Shown here: positions 9,401-16,543 of the stretch, piece after piece
Layout: each line of letters starts with the position of its first letter
How positions within the stretch are numbered: position 1 is the first letter of the stretch
Assembly: GCA_946885645.1 (NCBI GenBank)
Contig: CAMPGU010000025.1
Coordinates: 1-23,416, forward strand
Origin: an uncultured Haloferula sp.
GTDB taxonomy: Bacteria > Verrucomicrobiota > Verrucomicrobiae > Verrucomicrobiales > Akkermansiaceae
DNA: 23,416 nucleotides
Direction of reading: 5' to 3'
Notes under the pieces: generated by a model
Databases searched by the model: none
Seen by the model: only the letters and a program-made list of their open reading frames with translations
Told to the model about the DNA's origin: nothing
Translations under genes and position numbers: made by a program

Positions 9401-9889
9401 AGCCGCGGCCCCTTCCAATCGATGGGAGAGTTCGTAAACCGGCGGATGGAGAATACCGAATTCGGTTTGAAGGGCGCTTTGCAAGCCGCGATCGACCGGG
9501 CGGGTATCAACGCGGGCTCGAAGGTCGCCTCCTTTAGCAATGTAGGTTACCCCTATCGCGTCAATCTGCCGGAGCCCTTTACCGGGACCGGCACTCCGGG
9601 CTGGCTGACCCAGGCCGACCTGCTCAACGCCCTCGGTCCCTATGTTACCGTCCGTTCGGATACCTTCACCGTCCGCGCCTACGGAGAGGCGAAAGACGAC
9701 GACGGCAAGGTGCTCGCCCGCTCCTGGTGCGAGGCCGTGGTGCAGCGCGTCCCGGACTGGATCGACGCCGATCCAAGCGACAACGCCACGGAACTCCCGG
9801 AAGATCTCACGCCGACCAACGCTCGCTTCGGCCGCCGTTTCGAGATCGTGTCGTTCCGCGAAATCTCCAATCAGGAGTTCGATTCCTGA
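6449..9889 (+). CDS. Verru_Chthon cassette protein A-like giant pseudopilin (GspK-related features)
   Basis: An 1146-residue protein with a type IV prepilin-like N-terminus: a basic leader of 24 residues ending in SQRG, predicted prepilin peptidase cleavage at Gly24/Phe25, then the hydrophobic helix FALVVALLLMAMLSVLAIG. There is no Glu at mature position 5, as in PilX/GspK-type minor pseudopilins. The long middle is beta-rich with many Gly/Asn/Pro. The C-terminal part carries GAFNVNSVNPAAWKAML (from about 903), a GspK-like helical segment SMGEFVNRRM...GALQAAIDRAGIN, and SDTFTVRAYGEA (about 1070) with WCEAVVQRVPDWID. These match what I remember of Verru_Chthon cassette protein A. Such proteins normally sit in a four-gene A-B-C-D cassette; B, C and D are absent here. 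It should be exported and anchored by the inner-membrane helix or assembled in a pseudopilus. The function of the family is unknown. Its stop overlaps the next start (TGATG). Confidence 0.85.
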   Translation: MKHPNLNRNRSRFWISTKAASQRGFALVVALLLMAMLSVLAIGLLSLSNIALRGTTAGEARRVAQANARVALSLAIGQLQSELGDDRRVTADAAIMDGAGQPYLAGVWDSAAGTQTANPLDKAPSYNSWKTERFRTWLTSNPNPKDLESRDYAKAPVPQDSPLLFSEKSDGFEMRARAIPVDKVDGMAGSMAWAVTQEATKAKINVGTDVPRYATNDAIHAPAGPNLSLSNIATQPESEWSRRSGRVLGMRQAVLDTEFGMDRQNAALLGREHTAHAKGVLSDVVKGGLKTDFSLAFELSDNDFKASRWGEVSNPFGGGTSPGGEVPLFQPITDGRPVTLPVNYGEVQHTHLFETGSPATFNSLRSHYNLYKHLYRSNGMATAFFRPQASDYWPGSNVTRGSETSVSPVLDRVLFFVGLKVEGGIMNVVFTPVVTLWNPYNVAIEAEGFAIYPWMDLPLISSFEINGSSAGTWYLSHNLGADYKNKKAGRQEEPYFMCYLTGDGTSNIRNPIHLRPGEVRVFVPKSPALIPYNRTAPPTARTRIFLKPVESASDMDLGGGIRVPLNQSMHPPGMNRIIQNTDSVKPTLEFHLNSYHYFVTMEDAGRLKGRPKGETVAEVQVYSGKLGNQKAVKPPVLNGSDLMCKVQVIAMLETFHRTAGQNNQMADLVYTVNPRQRYINAMISGAGQGQFAAGPHYESTMREVRDYMSEAFQVTGDGRRSFYGLSNAPSTGRDYLSFFEVPQDPLFSLAGFQHGDLSDSAFGPGAQFGNSWASPWIARTTTARKLPNSPAGDRISPSGLGLYDQSYLLNAAVWDSYFFSSIAPRTTLSAGTGSAAAYDSSQVQVSAKVKDVIGNWVEDPQGYPLRNPRHLLYRGDKSETELVELLSSPAGCRYAAAHILVDGAFNVNSVNPAAWKAMLASLRGASFDVESESGSSKSHNAGNATPVPRQRRPFGEPQDLWNGFRELTDAQIESLSEEIVKEVKSRGPFQSMGEFVNRRMENTEFGLKGALQAAIDRAGINAGSKVASFSNVGYPYRVNLPEPFTGTGTPGWLTQADLLNALGPYVTVRSDTFTVRAYGEAKDDDGKVLARSWCEAVVQRVPDWIDADPSDNATELPEDLTPTNARFGRRFEIVSFREISNQEFDS

Positions 9890-10593
9890 TGTTCCCAGAT
9901 CCTCTTCTCATGAAGCCCATCGTATCCTGCTTTTGCGCCCTTTTCCTCGCCTCTTCTCCCTCGCTGCTCGCGGTGGACGTCCGTTTCCTCGCATGGGATC
10001 AGGACATCGCGGCACGGCAGGTAGCCGTCGCCGACGGAGAGAAGCAGACGGAGATCAAGAACCTGCACCCTCTGCAGCGGACTGAAGCGATCAAAACCAC
10101 CGCCGCGGAAGGAATCGTCAGCGTCCGCTCCCTGGACAAGAAGTCTCCCGAGGGGAAGGCCCTCGAGCTCCAGGTGAAAATCGGGGGTAATATGTCGAAG
10201 CCCCTGATCCTGCTCTTGCCGGACTCCAAGGCACCGACGGGGCTGCGCGGCTTCGCCATCGAGGACGACAGCACCTCTTTCCCCTGGGGTAGTTTCCGCG
10301 TATTGAACGCGACGGGGAAAGCGATGCAAATGGGCTTCGGTGCCCAGCGCAAGCAGCTCCCGGCCGGGTGGCAGCCGGTCGATGTGAAGCCGGAGGGCAA
10401 CAAGGCGGCACCCGTCTGGTTCGCTGCCCCGGGCAACCCCAAGACGCCTCTCTACAGTGCCGTCTGGAAACCCGATCCGGACATCCGCCGCCTGGTGATC
10501 GTGGTCCCCGGAACAGAAGCCCGGCTCGGCCCGCTGGCCCTGAAAGTCATCCCGGAAGATCGCAAGTCCCTCGCCTCGGTCGAGAAGCCCTGA
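9889..10593 (+). CDS. small secreted protein of unknown function, coupled to the giant pseudopilin
   Basis: The first start is the ATG at 9889, which overlaps the previous stop (TGATG) and gives 234 residues. The ATG at 9910 would begin exactly at the signal peptide MKPIVSCFCALFLASS with cleavage likely near LLAVDV, giving 227 residues. An AGGAG at 9873-9877 lies 11 nt upstream of 9889, so I annotate the coupled start and note the alternative. After the signal peptide the chain is short beta strands and loops (VRFLAWDQDIAARQVAV, LALKVIPEDRKSL), with no membrane segment or catalytic motif. I do not recognise a domain. Position and translational coupling strongly suggest it works with the pseudopilin-like protein in the envelope, perhaps as a periplasmic partner or surface subunit; this is inference from context only. 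Confidence 0.82.
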   Translation: MFPDPLLMKPIVSCFCALFLASSPSLLAVDVRFLAWDQDIAARQVAVADGEKQTEIKNLHPLQRTEAIKTTAAEGIVSVRSLDKKSPEGKALELQVKIGGNMSKPLILLLPDSKAPTGLRGFAIEDDSTSFPWGSFRVLNATGKAMQMGFGAQRKQLPAGWQPVDVKPEGNKAAPVWFAAPGNPKTPLYSAVWKPDPDIRRLVIVVPGTEARLGPLALKVIPEDRKSLASVEKP

Positions 10594-10594
10594 T

Positions 10595-10608
10595 AGCGCC
10601 GGCGCTTT
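10595..10608. terminator. perfect palindrome directly after the secreted-protein stop
   Basis: AGCGCCGGCGCT at 10595-10606 is a perfect 12-bp palindrome starting two bases after the TGA stop, followed by only a short T-run (TTTGG). It could be a weak terminator closing the sigma/FecR/pseudopilin cassette or a DNA-binding site. It helps separate the cassette from the GH13 gene. Confidence 0.35.
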
Positions 10609-10616
10609 GGCATTTG

Positions 10617-10644
10617 CGGAATCACCAGCCTCTGGTTGATTCCG
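10617..10644 (+). promoter_or_regulatory. strong stem-loop just upstream of the GH13 start codon
   Basis: CGGAATCACCAG (10617-10628), loop CCT, then CTGGTTGATTCCG (10632-10644) form a 12-bp stem with a single bulged T. The stem ends three bases before the ATG at 10648 and contains the alternative TTG start at 10636, so it argues for the ATG. No T-run follows, so it is not a typical terminator. It may be an operator palindrome or an mRNA hairpin affecting translation of the GH13 gene. Confidence 0.5.
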
Positions 10645-10647
10645 GCG

Positions 10648-12447
10648 ATGAGCGTGCCGGAGCGTCCCGTGATCTACCAGCTTTTGCCGCGCCTCTTCGG
10701 CAACGCCGTCGAAACGCGGAAGACACACGGCACGCTGGCGGAAAACGGCTGCGGGAAATTCGCCGATATCGGCGACGCCGCCCTCGCTTCGCTCAAGGCG
10801 ATGGGATTCACCCATCTGTGGCTGACCGGCGTGCTGGAGCAAGCCAGCGGCACCGCCTATCCGGATCGCCCCGCCGACGTCCCGGATATCCTGAAAGGCA
10901 TCGCGGGTAGCCCTTACGCCATCAAGGACTGCTTCGACGTTTGCCCGGACTACGCGCTGGATCCGGCGAAGCGGCTGGACGAGTTCAAGGAGCTGCTCGA
11001 CCGCTGCCACGGGCACGGCTTGAAGGTCATCATCGACTTCGTCCCGAACCACGTCGCCCGCTCCTATCACTCGGACGTGAGGCCGGAGCTGTCTTTCGGC
11101 GAGGGCGACGATCGCTCCGTCTTCTTCTCCCGCGACAACCACTTCTACTATCTCCGTCCTACCGATCCCGGCGGCGGTCCACCTATCAAGCTGCCCACGG
11201 CGGGGCAGCCCGGCTGCAGCGGCCTGCTCGCCCCCGAAGGCGAATGGGGACGCGTGAGCGGGAACAACGTCGTTTCCTGGTCGCCGTCGATCCAGGATTG
11301 GTACGAAACCGTGAAGCTGAACTACGGCCACGATTTCACCACCGGCCGCGATACCACCCATCTCCCCGGCTGCGATGCCGCCATCGATGAAGTACCGAAG
11401 ACCTGGCGGACGATGGATGCCGTCCTGCAATGGTGGCAGGACATGGGGGTGGATGGATTCCGCGTGGACATGGCCCACATGATTCCCATGGAATTCTGGC
11501 ACTGGTCGATCAAACGCGCCCGCGGACGCGATCCCCGCGTCTTCTTTTCCGCCGAGGCCTACGATAACGATCCGGCGAAGCTGACGGACCGCCACGTTCT
11601 CGATGCGCTCTTGGAGGCGGGCTTCGACGCGGTGTACGACGATCCGGTGTACGACGCGCTGGAGGACCTCTACGACGCCGGCAAATGGGCGAACGACCTG
11701 GATGCGCTGACCTTCACCGGCGGGCGCTTCCATCGCTCCCTGCGCTACGCCGAGAACCACGATGAAGTCCGGCTCGCCAGCCCGAAGACTTGGGCCGGAA
11801 TGGGAATGCACGTGGGAAGACCCGTGACCGCCGTGCTTTTCGGCATGGGGCGCGGGCCGCTGATGATCTACTCCGGCCAGGAGGTGGGCGAACCCGCCGC
11901 AGGTGAAGAGGGCTTCAGCGGCGACGACGCACGGACGACGATCTTCGACTACTGGTCGATGCCGGAATTGGTGAAATGGGTCAACGGCGGCAAATTCGAC
12001 GGCGGCTTGCTCTCGCCCGAGCAGCGTGAACTCCGCGAATGGTACGGACGGCTGATCCAGCTCACCCGGGAACCGGCCTTCACCCGCGGGGAATTCTACG
12101 GCCTGAACCACGCGAATAAGGACAACCCTGCCTACGGCCGTCTGGACGGGGAGAGGACCAGCGGCCACTGGCTCTACGCGTATCTCCGGTACGATTCCGG
12201 ATCCCGGCAGGCTTTCCTGGTGATCGCGAATTTCCACGGCTCCGCGGACATCGCGGACGCGAGGCTGCGGCTGCCGGAGCATGCCCTCGGCTGGCTGGGA
12301 ATCGGAGCCGGGGACGCGCTCCGTTTCGAGGAACGGCTGGCGGAGCCTTGGGCGGCCGGGGCGGACGCAGCATCGCTGCCGGAAGCGGGGCTCCCCTTGC
12401 CCCCGCTTCCGCCGCTGAGCGCCCGGATCATCGAGCTTTCAAGGTAG
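10648..12447 (+). CDS. GH13 alpha-amylase-family enzyme, cytoplasmic
   Basis: A 599-residue glycoside hydrolase family 13 protein with no signal peptide. The (beta/alpha)8 barrel motifs are all present in order: region I VIIDFVPNHV, region II GFRVDMAH with nucleophile Asp274, region III FFSAEAYD with acid/base Glu303, and region IV YAENHDEVR with Asp372 as the transition-state stabiliser. The start VIYQLLPRLFGN and the segments LWLTGVLEQAS and SPYAIKDCFDV are typical of alpha-amylase-like proteins also found in Bacteroidetes. It probably acts on alpha-1,4-linked glucans such as glycogen or maltodextrins inside the cell, by hydrolysis or transglycosylation; motifs alone do not separate these. 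The ATG at 10648 is chosen over a TTG at 10636 that lies inside a hairpin. It follows the secreted-protein gene by 54 bp containing two palindromes, so it may be independently controlled. It converges on the EEP gene with 29 bp between stops. Confidence 0.92.
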   Translation: MSVPERPVIYQLLPRLFGNAVETRKTHGTLAENGCGKFADIGDAALASLKAMGFTHLWLTGVLEQASGTAYPDRPADVPDILKGIAGSPYAIKDCFDVCPDYALDPAKRLDEFKELLDRCHGHGLKVIIDFVPNHVARSYHSDVRPELSFGEGDDRSVFFSRDNHFYYLRPTDPGGGPPIKLPTAGQPGCSGLLAPEGEWGRVSGNNVVSWSPSIQDWYETVKLNYGHDFTTGRDTTHLPGCDAAIDEVPKTWRTMDAVLQWWQDMGVDGFRVDMAHMIPMEFWHWSIKRARGRDPRVFFSAEAYDNDPAKLTDRHVLDALLEAGFDAVYDDPVYDALEDLYDAGKWANDLDALTFTGGRFHRSLRYAENHDEVRLASPKTWAGMGMHVGRPVTAVLFGMGRGPLMIYSGQEVGEPAAGEEGFSGDDARTTIFDYWSMPELVKWVNGGKFDGGLLSPEQRELREWYGRLIQLTREPAFTRGEFYGLNHANKDNPAYGRLDGERTSGHWLYAYLRYDSGSRQAFLVIANFHGSADIADARLRLPEHALGWLGIGAGDALRFEERLAEPWAAGADAASLPEAGLPLPPLPPLSARIIELSR

Positions 12448-12476
12448 CAGCCGGTTCGCCGGGCAGAGCTCGCCCG

Positions 12477-13505
12477 TCACTTCAGGACAACCAGAAGCGG
12501 CCGGTGATCGCTGGCCACTGCCACTGCTCCGTTATCGAGGATCTTGCACTGGTCCCAAGCAACGGCACGCCCGAGGGCCGGGGAGACGAAGACGTAGTCG
12601 ATGCGGGAATAGACGTCCTCGGAGCTCCAGTGATGCGTCCAGTAGTGGCCGCGCGAATCTTTCAGCGCCACCATCTTCAAGCGGGAACCCTTCCCGGATC
12701 CGTGCACCGTTTTAATGGTGGAGCTCTGGCGGGTGTCGTTGAAGTCTCCATACACGACCAGCCGCGCCTGCGGATCCTCCTGCAGGATCCGGTCGAGCTC
12801 CCGGCGCAGCAAATGGCCTTCGCTGCGGCGCATCTCCTCCTGATCCCCCTCCTCCACCTCGCGTTTGGACTTCAGGTGCACGCCCAGGAAACGGAGAGCC
12901 CCCGCGGGGGTATTGACCGATGCATCCAGAATCCCCCGCTGCATGAGGTACGCCCTGTCTCCCAAGCGGTAGCCGAGATTCTCGTGCATCTTCGTGCTGC
13001 CGATGGGAAAGCGGGAAAGGATCACCAGGCTGCGGGTAGGATCGCCGCCGCGGCTCAGGTGGGAATGCGGCAGAGGCATGCCCGCATCGGACAGATGCTT
13101 CTTCAGATCCTCGACATCGCTCTCGTTTCCGATTTCCGAAATGCCGAGAATATCCGGCCTGGAGGAGAGGATCGCCTCCACCACCGCGCGACGTTCTTTC
13201 TCCGGTTTAGCCACGCCGGGGATCGCCTTGCCGTTCACGAAGCGTTCCATTGTCAGCCAGTTCTCGACGTTGTAGGCCACGAAGCGAATCGCCCGCCCAT
13301 CCTCCTTCGTCTCCCGGACCCGCGGGGGTTCCGCGGCAGCGGAAGCGGACACCGCCGGGGTAGGAGCGGGGGCCGTGGACGCTGGCGGCTGCCCGATTCC
13401 TCCCGGATCCCGGTCCTCCTCCTTGCAGGAGCTGCAAACGAGCGCCAAGAAAAACGCCCCGAGGAAACCCGGGGCGATCGCAAGGGAGGAGGGGCGGAAT
13501 CTCAC
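12477..13505 (-). CDS. secreted endonuclease/exonuclease/phosphatase (EEP) family lipoprotein
   Basis: 342 residues from a GTG at 13505, three bases after the tatA stop, so the two form an operon. The N-terminus has a signal sequence (GFLGAFFLALVCSSC) with a probable lipidation cysteine at 27; the lipobox is imperfect because position -3 is Cys. A Pro/Ala-rich linker (about 33-62) leads to an EEP fold with the usual metal and catalytic residues: Asn79 in FVAYNVENW, Glu124 in GISEIGN, His210 in LGVHLKSK, Asp254/Asn256 in VYGDFNDT, Asp303 in RIDYVF and Asp333/His334 in SDHRPLLV. The family includes nucleases and phosphodiesterases; a surface or periplasmic nuclease, nucleotidase or sphingomyelinase-like enzyme is possible, and the sequence does not choose between them. 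No twin-arginine motif is seen, so despite the tatA neighbour it looks Sec-exported. Confidence 0.88.
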   Translation of the reverse strand: MRFRPSSLAIAPGFLGAFFLALVCSSCKEEDRDPGGIGQPPASTAPAPTPAVSASAAAEPPRVRETKEDGRAIRFVAYNVENWLTMERFVNGKAIPGVAKPEKERRAVVEAILSSRPDILGISEIGNESDVEDLKKHLSDAGMPLPHSHLSRGGDPTRSLVILSRFPIGSTKMHENLGYRLGDRAYLMQRGILDASVNTPAGALRFLGVHLKSKREVEEGDQEEMRRSEGHLLRRELDRILQEDPQARLVVYGDFNDTRQSSTIKTVHGSGKGSRLKMVALKDSRGHYWTHHWSSEDVYSRIDYVFVSPALGRAVAWDQCKILDNGAVAVASDHRPLLVVLK

Positions 13506-13508
13506 GGA

Positions 13509-13745
13509 TCAGGCCTTGTCGTGGGCCTCTTTTCCGGCGGCCTCCTTGATGCGCACCTCTTCTTCGGAGCGGGTAATTTCGCGTTCGAAGTCTTCACGGG
13601 CTCTCTTGAATTCGCCCATGCTCTTGCCCAGTCCGCGGGCGAGTTCGGGAATTTTCTTCGCGCCGAAAAGCAGCAGGATGATCACGAAAATGACGATCAT
13701 TTCCGGGCCGCCGAAGTTCGGCAAGAATGCGAGCGCGGTGTTCAT
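13509..13745 (-). CDS. tatA: twin-arginine translocase subunit TatA/E
   Basis: 78 residues from the ATG at 13745. The short periplasmic N-terminus with GGPEM leads into one membrane helix (MIVIFVIILLLFG), the hallmark hinge FGAKKIPELARGLG, an amphipathic helix (GKSMGEFKRAREDFEREI) and a charged tail, exactly the TatA/TatE/TatB plan at typical TatA length. TatA oligomers form the protein-conducting part of the Tat export machine for folded proteins, with TatC (not in this window). A longer reading from a TTG at 13781 would start inside the promoter -35 element and is rejected. The promoter places the probable transcription start at or within a few bases of the ATG, suggesting a leaderless message. 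It is cotranscribed with the EEP lipoprotein gene 3 bp downstream, and diverges from hrpB. Confidence 0.94.
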   Translation of the reverse strand: MNTALAFLPNFGGPEMIVIFVIILLLFGAKKIPELARGLGKSMGEFKRAREDFEREITRSEEEVRIKEAAGKEAHDKA

Positions 13746-13752
13746 AGGAATG

Positions 13753-13781
13753 AGGATAGGCCTGCGGGGACGGGCTTGCAA
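13753..13781 (-). promoter_or_regulatory. sigma-70-type promoter of tatA
   Basis: On the minus strand TTGCAA (13781-13776) is followed by exactly 17 bp and then TATCCT (13758-13753), a good match to a housekeeping promoter. Only 7 bases separate the -10 box from the tatA ATG at 13745, so transcription would start at about the start codon. Confidence 0.65.
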
Positions 13782-13939
13782 TGCGAATAACGGACGGAAG
13801 CCGGGCGCTCTTTCGGTTGTCCGAGCGGTTCCTTGGCGGGAGAAGCGCCGCAGGAGGCGTCCTTTTGCCCGCTCCGAAATTGTAACGCCGTCGCGTCTTG
13901 ACGGTTTCCATTCCGTGCTGGTGCCGCTATCGCCGGGGG

Positions 13940-16531
13940 GTGCGTTTGCCGGTTCATGAAATCGAGGAGGAGCTGAAGGCCGCCGTGGCCTCCGGGGAGA
14001 GAGATCGCGTCCTTTTGAAGGCCCCCACGGGTTCGGGAAAATCCACCGCCGTGCCCGGCATGCTCATGGACGCCGGGATTAGCGGCCGGATTCTTGTGAT
14101 CGAGCCGCGCCGGATGGCGGCACGGCTTCTCGCCGGGTGGGTGGCGAAACTCCGCGGCACCTCTTTGGGCGGCGAAGTCGGGTACGCCGTCCGCTTCGAT
14201 ACGAAATACGGCCGCGACACCCGGCTCATCTACCTGACCGACGGCGTGTTCCAGCGCTGGCTTCAGGAGGACCCGGAGTTGAAGGGGGTGGACGCGGTGG
14301 TTTTCGACGAGTTCCACGAGCGCCGCCTCGCCGTCGATGTCGCCCTCGGTCGCTGTCTGGACCTCCAGGAATCGCGGCGACCGGACCTGCGCGTGGTGGT
14401 AATGTCCGCCACGCTTGAAACACGCGGACTCGCGAGTTTTCTAGCTCCTGCCAAAATGCTTGAAGCGGGAGGACGAACTTTTCCCATTGAGATCGGCTAT
14501 CGACCGGACAGGCCGAAGGCAGACTCGCGGCGCGGTGGACCACCGATTGAAACTCCTGTTTGGGAGCGTGTTTCAGCCATCGTTAAAGAAGCGCTGGCAA
14601 TCCCCGACGCGGGGGACGTGCTCTGCTTTCTGCCCGGGATGCACGAGATCAGAAAGACCGTGGAAACTCTTGAAAACTCCTCGTTTACAAGAAACCACGA
14701 TATTTTCCCGCTGCACGGGAGCCTGCCACCCGCCGCGCAAGAAGCAGCCGTTTCAAGCGGCAGGAGACCAAAGATCATCGTTTCCACGAACGTGGCTGAA
14801 ACCTCCCTCACCATCGAGGGAGTGCGCACGGTGATTGATGCCGGACTAGCGCGCGAAGCCAGCTTCGATCCCCGCCGCGGAATCGACACCCTGCTCATCC
14901 GGAAGATCTCCCGGGCCTCCGCCGAGCAGCGCGCGGGCCGGGCCGGACGCACCGGTCCGGGACGGGCCTTCCGCCTGTGGAGTGAAAGCGAGCACGCGCG
15001 CCGGGAAGCCTTCGATCAGCCGGAGGTGCGCCGGGTGGATCTGGCGGAGACGGTGCTGCTTTTGAAGGCGGCCGGGATCGCCGAGGTCCGGGACTTCCGC
15101 TGGCTCGATGCTCCGCTGGAGGAAAGCCTCGTCCGCGCGGAATCGCTACTGCACGACTTGGGGGCGCTCGATGCCCACGGAGCACTGACGGAGGAGGGCC
15201 GATCGATGGCTACCCTGCCGCTGGAGCCGCGCTACGCCCGCCTGATGCTTGCAGGGGTCGAGCAGGGCTGCGTGGCGGAAATGGCCTTCATTGCCGCCGC
15301 CGTGCAGGGAGAGGGCATCTTCGCCTCCAAGCGCGGCGGGATCGGGCGCAAGGACTTCGTGTTCGACGGGGATGGCAGCGATTTCGAGGCGGAGTGGCGG
15401 GCCTTCGACTCCGCGGCGGCCATGGATTTCGACCCCCGGCGCTGCGCCCCCCTCGGGATTCACGGCCGGGGCGCGCGGGAAATCGCCCAAGGCTTCGACC
15501 GCCTTCAGCGGCTCGCCCTGCAACGCGGCTGGCCCTGGGAAGGCGTGGATTTTGCCAAACGCCGCGAGGCCGTGGGCCGGGCGATGCTCGCCTCCTTCAG
15601 CGACCGGCTGGCGGTCCGTTTCGGGGAAGCCACGCTGGCCTGCCGCGTGGTCGGCAAGCGCCGCGGCAAGCTGGACGAGGAAAGCGCCGCGAAAAAAGCC
15701 GTGGCCTTCGTGGCGGCGGAGATTACCGAAGTGGAAGGCCGGGAGGTGATCGTGCAGCTCCGGCGCGCCACGGCGATCGACCCGGAGTGGCTCAGAGAGC
15801 TTTTCCCGGAGGATTTCCGCCTCACCGATGGCGCGGCCTGGGACGACTCCCGCCGCCGCGTGGTGGCAAAGAAGGAAACCGTCTTCCGCGATCTCGTGCT
15901 GGAGTCGAGGGAAAGCGACCACGGCGTGAATCTGGATGCCGCCGCGGAGATCTTGGCGGCCCGCGTGCTCTCGGGAGAGCTGGTCCTGAAGCATTGGGAC
16001 GCCGCGGTGGACCAATGGTGCGCGCGGCTCTCCTGCCTCGGCAAATGGATGCCGGAGCTGGAACTGCCCGGCTGGGGCGAGGAGGACCGCGCCGCCGCGG
16101 TGGCCCAGATTTGCCACGGGGCCGTAGCTTACAAGGATATCAAGGAGCGCCAGGTCTGGCCGGTGCTGAAGGAGTGGCTGAGCGCCCCGCAGCGGGCCGC
16201 ATTGGATTCCTACGCGCCGGAGCGGATCACGCTCGCCAACGGCCAGCAGCCGAAGATCACCTACGAGATTGGCAAGGACCCTTGGATCGCGCTGCGGGTG
16301 AAGGATCTTTTCGGGGTGTGGCAGACGCCGGCGGTTGCGAACGGCCGCGCTCCCCTGCTCGTCCACATCCTTGCGCCGAACCAGCGGCCTTGGCAGATGA
16401 CCAAGGACCTCGCCAGCTTCTGGGCAAGCGGTTACGCGCAGATGAAAAAGGAGATCGCGGGGCGCTACCCGAAACACCCCTGGCCGGACGATCCGAAGGC
16501 ATGGCTTGCCGCGGGCGGCGGGAAACGCTGA
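13940..16531 (+). CDS. hrpB: ATP-dependent DEAH-box helicase HrpB
   Basis: From the GTG at 13940, preceded by a run of six G, the product is 863 residues, close to the usual HrpB length. A TTG at 13898 in the same frame is possible but adds an unlike-looking leader (ISIPCWCRYRR-type). RecA-like domain 1 has Walker A APTGSGKST with Lys34 and a DEFH box (DEAH equivalent) at 123-126, followed by SATLET near 156. Domain 2 holds STNVAETSLTIEG and the motif VI segment QRAGRAGRTGPGRAF from 330. The C-terminal HrpB-specific region ends with WLSAPQRAALDSYAPERITL, PNQRPWQMTKDLASFW and YPKHPWPDDP. The family unwinds RNA; the bacterial role of HrpB is poorly defined, and it is usually dispensable. Codons at about 14418-14820 are distinctly less GC-rich at third positions than in the rest of the gene. 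A small membrane protein gene follows after 12 bp. Confidence 0.94.
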   Translation: MRLPVHEIEEELKAAVASGERDRVLLKAPTGSGKSTAVPGMLMDAGISGRILVIEPRRMAARLLAGWVAKLRGTSLGGEVGYAVRFDTKYGRDTRLIYLTDGVFQRWLQEDPELKGVDAVVFDEFHERRLAVDVALGRCLDLQESRRPDLRVVVMSATLETRGLASFLAPAKMLEAGGRTFPIEIGYRPDRPKADSRRGGPPIETPVWERVSAIVKEALAIPDAGDVLCFLPGMHEIRKTVETLENSSFTRNHDIFPLHGSLPPAAQEAAVSSGRRPKIIVSTNVAETSLTIEGVRTVIDAGLAREASFDPRRGIDTLLIRKISRASAEQRAGRAGRTGPGRAFRLWSESEHARREAFDQPEVRRVDLAETVLLLKAAGIAEVRDFRWLDAPLEESLVRAESLLHDLGALDAHGALTEEGRSMATLPLEPRYARLMLAGVEQGCVAEMAFIAAAVQGEGIFASKRGGIGRKDFVFDGDGSDFEAEWRAFDSAAAMDFDPRRCAPLGIHGRGAREIAQGFDRLQRLALQRGWPWEGVDFAKRREAVGRAMLASFSDRLAVRFGEATLACRVVGKRRGKLDEESAAKKAVAFVAAEITEVEGREVIVQLRRATAIDPEWLRELFPEDFRLTDGAAWDDSRRRVVAKKETVFRDLVLESRESDHGVNLDAAAEILAARVLSGELVLKHWDAAVDQWCARLSCLGKWMPELELPGWGEEDRAAAVAQICHGAVAYKDIKERQVWPVLKEWLSAPQRAALDSYAPERITLANGQQPKITYEIGKDPWIALRVKDLFGVWQTPAVANGRAPLLVHILAPNQRPWQMTKDLASFWASGYAQMKKEIAGRYPKHPWPDDPKAWLAAGGGKR

Positions 16532-16543
16532 CCTCCTGCCACC

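Noticed and set aside
9871..12282. 803-codon minus-strand frame over the secreted protein and GH13 gene
   Set aside because: It spans two plus-strand genes with recognisable motifs and the gap between them. The product is low-complexity, rich in H, R, G and E, with no recognised family.
12460..12476. CGGGC/GCCCG hairpin between the GH13 and EEP stops as a bidirectional terminator
   Set aside because: Only five base pairs and no T-run on either side; too weak to call.
13898..13939. TTG start for hrpB at 13898
   Set aside because: The added residues look non-conserved and include odd Cys/Trp content. The GTG at 13940 has a G-rich stretch just upstream and begins the usual HrpB N-terminus.
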